Below, one piece after another: positions 5,829 to 8,158 of a stretch of DNA of 8,158 nucleotides. Within the stretch, counting starts at the first letter, position 1. Each line of letters starts with the position of its first letter. Position numbers and translations under genes: made by a program. Origin of the DNA: CAIJXV01 sp964497135 (GTDB lineage Bacteria > Verrucomicrobiota > Kiritimatiellia > CAIKKV01 > CAIJXV01); contig CAZCDO010000178.1 in the NCBI GenBank assembly GCA_964497135.1, positions 1 to 8,158 on the forward strand, written 5' to 3'. The notes below the pieces were generated by a model. It worked only from the letters and a program-made list of their open reading frames with translations, searched no databases and was not told the origin of the DNA.

Positions 5829-7115
5829 ATGTCAACTCAACCGACTTGTGGACTGGGTTTCACCGACCGATTGCTGACCGACGCCGAAGTGGCCACACTT
5901 TGCGACCAGGCTTTGGCCGATTGGAAACTGGACGGCAAACGGGTTTTGATGATCATTCCGGATCATTCCCGCACCTGCCCGATTGATCTTTTGTTCCGCG
6001 AACTCTATCCCCGCCTGGCCCCCGGCCGCGACCATGTCGATTTTCTCGTCGCCCTCGGCACCCATCCGGCCCTGACAGACGCCCAGATCTATGAACGCGT
6101 TGGAATTACGGCCGCCGAACACCAAACCCGCTATCCCAAAGCCCGTTTTTTCAACCACGACTGGAAAAACCCGGCCGCCTTGACCTCGGTTGGCAAATTG
6201 ACCCCCGCCGATATCCGCGAAATCACGCAGGGCCTGTTCGAGATGGAGGTCAATATCACCATCAACCGCATGGTTCAGGACTATGATGTGCTCCTGATTC
6301 TGGGTCCGGTTTTTCCGCATGAGGTCGTCGGCTTTTCGGGCGGCAACAAATACCTGTTTCCCGGCATTGCGGGCCATGAAATCATCGATTTCTTTCACTG
6401 GCTGGGCGCGGTCATCACCAATCCGGTCATCATCGGCAATAAATGGACCCCGGTCCGAAAAGTGGTCGACCGTGCGGCCACCCTGCTCAAGGCCGAACGT
6501 CGGGCGATGTGCCTTGTCGTCAAGGGCACCGGTTTGGCGGGTCTTTATGCGGGCACCACGGAATCCGCCTGGTCGGCTGCCGCCGATCTCTCGAACAAGA
6601 TCCACATCGAATATCGCGACACGCCCTTCAAACAGGTGCTGTCCTGTGCACCCGCCATGTATGACGACCTGTGGACCGGCGGCAAATGCATGTACAAGAT
6701 CGAGCCGGTCGTGGCCGATGGCGGCGAAGTCATCATTTACGCCCCGCACATCACAGAGATCTCGTCGGTACATGGCAAGATTCTGGAGGAAATCGGCTAT
6801 CACACCCGCGATTTCTTCCTGAAACAATGGGACAAATATAAGCATTATCCCTGGGGCGTCGTGGCCCATTCCACGCATGTCAAGGGCATCGGCCGCTATG
6901 AAAACGGCGTCGAAATACCCCGGGTCAAGGTCACTCTCGCCACCGGCATCCCGGAAGCCACCTGCAAAAAGGTCGCACTCGGCTACCGCGATCCGCGGTC
7001 CATTCACAAGGCCGATTTTGCGGACCGTGAGGCAGAGGGCGTCCTGTTGGTGGCCAAGGCCGGAGAAATTCTTTATCGTTGGAAAGGGGCTCCGCCGGAA
7101 TTGGGCGGAAGCTGA
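5829..7115 (+). CDS. LarA-family (DUF2088) nickel-pincer-nucleotide enzyme homologue
   Basis: The 428-residue protein matches the LarA lactate racemase family along its length. By spacing, the residues that hold the nickel-pincer nucleotide in Lactobacillus LarA are all present: Asp45 and Arg48 (DHSRTCP; D72/R75), His79 (LGTHPALTD; H108), His164 (FPHEVVGFSGGNK; H174), Lys174 (K184), and His190 (FFHW; H200). Lys286 (LWTGGK) fits substrate-binding K298, but the position of Q295 is Thr283. An enzyme using the cofactor for racemisation or epimerisation of a 2-hydroxy acid is therefore likely, but lactate itself is doubtful. No signal peptide is seen. The cofactor-making genes larB, larC and larE are not in this window. 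ATG 5829 is supported by GGGAG 10 bases upstream. A 464-codon antisense frame is a composition shadow. Confidence 0.9.
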   Translation: MSTQPTCGLGFTDRLLTDAEVATLCDQALADWKLDGKRVLMIIPDHSRTCPIDLLFRELYPRLAPGRDHVDFLVALGTHPALTDAQIYERVGITAAEHQTRYPKARFFNHDWKNPAALTSVGKLTPADIREITQGLFEMEVNITINRMVQDYDVLLILGPVFPHEVVGFSGGNKYLFPGIAGHEIIDFFHWLGAVITNPVIIGNKWTPVRKVVDRAATLLKAERRAMCLVVKGTGLAGLYAGTTESAWSAAADLSNKIHIEYRDTPFKQVLSCAPAMYDDLWTGGKCMYKIEPVVADGGEVIIYAPHITEISSVHGKILEEIGYHTRDFFLKQWDKYKHYPWGVVAHSTHVKGIGRYENGVEIPRVKVTLATGIPEATCKKVALGYRDPRSIHKADFADREAEGVLLVAKAGEILYRWKGAPPELGGS

Positions 7116-7135
7116 GTTGGCGTCTTTTCGATCAG

Positions 7136-7160
7136 GATACACGATTCCGCGTGTATCTTT
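7136..7160 (+). terminator. Likely intrinsic terminator of the LarA-family gene
   Basis: GATACACG (7136-7143) pairs perfectly with CGTGTATC (7150-7157) around a 6-base loop, followed by TTT (7158-7160), 20 bases after the stop codon. The T-tract is short, so termination may be partial or helped by the next hairpins. Confidence 0.55.
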
Positions 7161-7210
7161 GGGAGGGACGGCATGTTGCCGTCCTCGGCGCGCAACATGC
7201 GCGCCCTCCC
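7161..7210. repeat. GGGAGG-bounded cloverleaf palindrome
   Basis: Outer arms GGGAGG (7161-7166) and CCTCCC (7205-7210) enclose two hairpins: GGACGGCA-TGT-TGCCGTCC (7166-7184) and GGCGCG-CAACATG-CGCGCC (7187-7205). Alternatively GCATGTTG (7171-7178) can pair with CAACATGC (7193-7200) in one long arm. The outer arms share GGGAGG/CCTCCC with the palindrome at 8009-8086, suggesting related dispersed intergenic repeats. It sits between converging genes and might also help terminate transcription from either side. Confidence 0.65.
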
Positions 7211-7218
7211 ATCGGGAT

Positions 7219-7233
7219 GCGGGCAAAGCCCGC
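7219..7233. terminator. GC-rich hairpin between convergent genes
   Basis: GCGGGC (7219-7224) pairs with GCCCGC (7228-7233) around AAA, with TTT then ACACCGC on the plus strand. It lies 20 bases past the stop of the second VapC gene (minus strand) and about 100 bases past the LarA-family stop. A bidirectional terminator is possible but weak; it may be another small repeat, like the AAA-looped hairpin at 1372-1384. Confidence 0.4.
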
Positions 7234-7252
7234 TTTACACCGCTTATTTATC

Positions 7253-7690
7253 TCAGAGCGCTGGCACCTGCAACCCCACCGCCTTGGCCAATGCTTGTTG
7301 GCGAACATCGAACGTCAGAAATTCGGATAGGCCCAGCACCAACGCCGCGGCCACATGAAGGATGTCCAGGCTCCGAGTCCCGAGCGTTTCCGAATGAAGA
7401 GCGCTTAAGCGTTCCGCTTCAATCGTCAAATCCGTCAGGTGTGGTTCGGCGTGAATCAGCAGGCCGGCGGCCAAGTCAGACAGCATCATATTGAGCGAGG
7501 CATCCCGTTGCGCCGGGGTGATTTCCTTGCGAAAGACGCGCAACCGCAGGGCATTACGAAACTCCAACTGATGCAGCCAGATGACGGGTATCGGCAACGG
7601 CTGATGGGTCATTCGCGCCACGGCCCGGCGAGTGTGGGGGTCGGGAGCATATAAGGAACAAAGGAAGCCAGTATCGGTATAACTGGTCAT
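7253..7690 (-). CDS. vapC: VapC-type PIN-domain ribonuclease toxin (second pair)
   Basis: The 145-residue protein has PIN-domain acidic residues at Asp6 (YTDTGFL), Glu43 (HQLEFRNAL), Asp109 (TRSLDILHVAAAL) and Asp128 (LTFDVRQ), the spacing and context of VapC nucleases. Its ATG overlaps the antitoxin stop codon in an ATGA, so the two genes are translationally coupled. It shares little sequence with the VapC at 5321-5758 beyond the motifs, so the pairs are not recent duplicates. By family knowledge it is a translation-inhibiting RNase neutralised by the upstream antitoxin; its RNA target is unknown. The gene ends just short of a hairpin at 7219-7233. Confidence 0.91.
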   Translation of the reverse strand: MTSYTDTGFLCSLYAPDPHTRRAVARMTHQPLPIPVIWLHQLEFRNALRLRVFRKEITPAQRDASLNMMLSDLAAGLLIHAEPHLTDLTIEAERLSALHSETLGTRSLDILHVAAALVLGLSEFLTFDVRQQALAKAVGLQVPAL

Positions 7691-7929
7691 GTCTCACCAC
7701 GGGATTCTGAAATCAGGTCGGTTGCCGGGATCGTTAAAACCTGATCCCCGTAACTCGCCCGAAGCCGACCTTCAAAATCAGGCCTCACGATCCGCCCTTT
7801 ACGCTTTCGAGGAGACAATATCGCCACGGGCTCACCCCGTCGCCGAACTTCCACGGATTCGCCGCCCGCCACCCAGGCCAGCACGGTGGTTGTATCATGC
7901 CGTAATTCGCGAATGGTCGTTGTTTTCAT
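7687..7929 (-). CDS. Phd/YefM-type antitoxin of the second VapC pair
   Basis: The 80-residue product begins MKTTTIRELRHDTTTVLAWV and continues with GESVEVRRRGEPVAILSP (23-40), the hallmark of Phd-type antitoxins. The basic stretch RKRKGRIVRP (41-50) and the C-terminal tail would contact the toxin. The ATG at 7929 is chosen over longer in-frame starts (up to 8001) because a -35/-10 promoter lies directly upstream and overlaps the longer version. No Shine-Dalgarno site is present, and the predicted transcript starts at or next to the ATG, so the mRNA may be leaderless. The stop overlaps the toxin start by four bases (ATGA). Confidence 0.87.
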   Translation of the reverse strand: MKTTTIRELRHDTTTVLAWVAGGESVEVRRRGEPVAILSPRKRKGRIVRPDFEGRLRASYGDQVLTIPATDLISESRGET

Positions 7930-7965
7930 ATGTGATACATTAAGGTGATACATGGTCCATGTCAA
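7930..7965 (-). promoter_or_regulatory. Promoter and phased operator of the second toxin-antitoxin pair
   Basis: On the minus strand, a perfect -35 TTGACA (7965-7960) is followed after 17 bases by TAATGT (7942-7937), which keeps the key first, second and last -10 bases. Two exact 9-base direct repeats, ATGTATCAC, at 7953-7945 and 7940-7932, are 13 bp apart; the first is in the spacer and the second overlaps the -10. Bound antitoxin would block RNA polymerase, as expected for autoregulation. Only seven bases separate the -10 from the ATG. Confidence 0.65.
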
Positions 7966-8008
7966 CCGAAACAATTTGGCTATGCCGAATTTGCCACGCA
8001 TTCAATTC

Positions 8009-8086
8009 AATGTGGGAGGTGCGCTCCGTCGCGCCGATCTGCCACCCCATACTTAATTCGGCGCGACGGAGCGAGCCTCCCACATT
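8009..8086. repeat. Large near-perfect palindrome (29-bp arms)
   Basis: The arm 8009-8037 (AATGTGGGAGG, two variable bases, then CGCTCCGTCGCGCCGA) matches the reverse complement of 8058-8086 at 27 of 29 positions, with a 20-base loop. There is no T-run. The core GCTCCGTCG also occurs at 1513-1521, and the GGGAGG/CCTCCC ends recur at 7161-7210, so it looks like a member of a dispersed intergenic repeat family. Confidence 0.8.
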
Positions 8087-8158
8087 CTTCTGGACTGACA
8101 AAGTCACGATTTTCGCCTGTTTGTTCTTTCTTGAAAGCCCCTCCGCGTTCCCGTATCC
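8087..8158. other. Right-edge stretch, nothing recognised
   Basis: Some frames stay open to the right edge on each strand, but they are short, pass into the palindrome and resemble no family I know. The end of a gene beyond the edge cannot be excluded. Confidence 0.4.

Noticed and set aside
5832..7226. 464-codon open frame antisense to the LarA-family gene
   Set aside because: It mirrors the codon composition of a G+C-biased gene. The plus frame carries every LarA family motif, a promoter and a ribosome binding site; the antisense product resembles nothing.
6877..7494. 205-codon plus-strand frame running over the LarA-family 3' end into the VapC region
   Set aside because: It overlaps two well-supported genes and the hairpin row, and its Arg/Pro/Ser-rich product is typical of an off-frame reading.
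7930..8001. Longer N-terminus for the second antitoxin
   Set aside because: The extra 24 residues fall across the TTGACA promoter and operator repeats and do not resemble the Phd family, whose start matches MKTTTIREL.

Overview
The window reads like a chromosomal segment from a Gram-negative, probably anaerobic, polysaccharide-degrading bacterium. The best guess is the PVC superphylum (Kiritimatiellota, Lentisphaerota or Verrucomicrobiota). This rests on the gene mix (heparinase II/III-type lyase, LarA-family nickel enzyme, B12-binding radical SAM protein, several toxin-antitoxin pairs), weak Shine-Dalgarno signals in front of some genes, and many GC-rich intergenic palindromes. It is inferred from gene content and style, not from a marker gene.

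Layout. 1-988 (minus): a B12-binding radical SAM enzyme that runs off the left edge. 989-1579: gene-free and packed with palindromes, including a pair of 42-base inverted arms. 1580-4210 (minus): a large cytoplasmic-looking protein with an N-terminal CBM9-like beta domain and a heparinase II/III-type lyase domain. 4284-4670 (minus): a stand-alone TfoX N-terminal-domain protein with a recognisable promoter. 4671-5052: a divergent intergenic region holding a cluster of related palindromes. 5059-5758 (plus): a Phd-type antitoxin and PIN-domain (VapC) toxin pair. 5829-7115 (plus): a LarA-family (DUF2088) protein that keeps all the nickel-pincer-cofactor residues, with its own promoter. 7116-7252: a row of hairpins between two converging transcription units. 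7253-7929 (minus): a second Phd/VapC pair with a striking promoter-operator that predicts a leaderless mRNA. 7930-8158: promoter, a 78-base near-perfect palindrome, then nothing recognisable.

How the genes fit together. No single operon spans the window. The lyase and the LarA-family enzyme could both serve carbohydrate or uronate breakdown, but they are on opposite strands and separated by a toxin-antitoxin pair, so a shared pathway is only a suggestion. The stretch from about 4230 to 5830 is visibly more A/T-rich than the genes on either side, and together with the toxin-antitoxin pairs and repeats it looks like an accessory insertion zone. I saw no transposase, integrase, CRISPR array, tRNA or rRNA. 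The most interesting features are the sequence-related palindromes at 4703-4834, the 13-bp-phased operator and leaderless promoter of the second toxin-antitoxin pair, the substituted substrate-pocket position in the LarA homologue, and the unusual domain pairing of the lyase.
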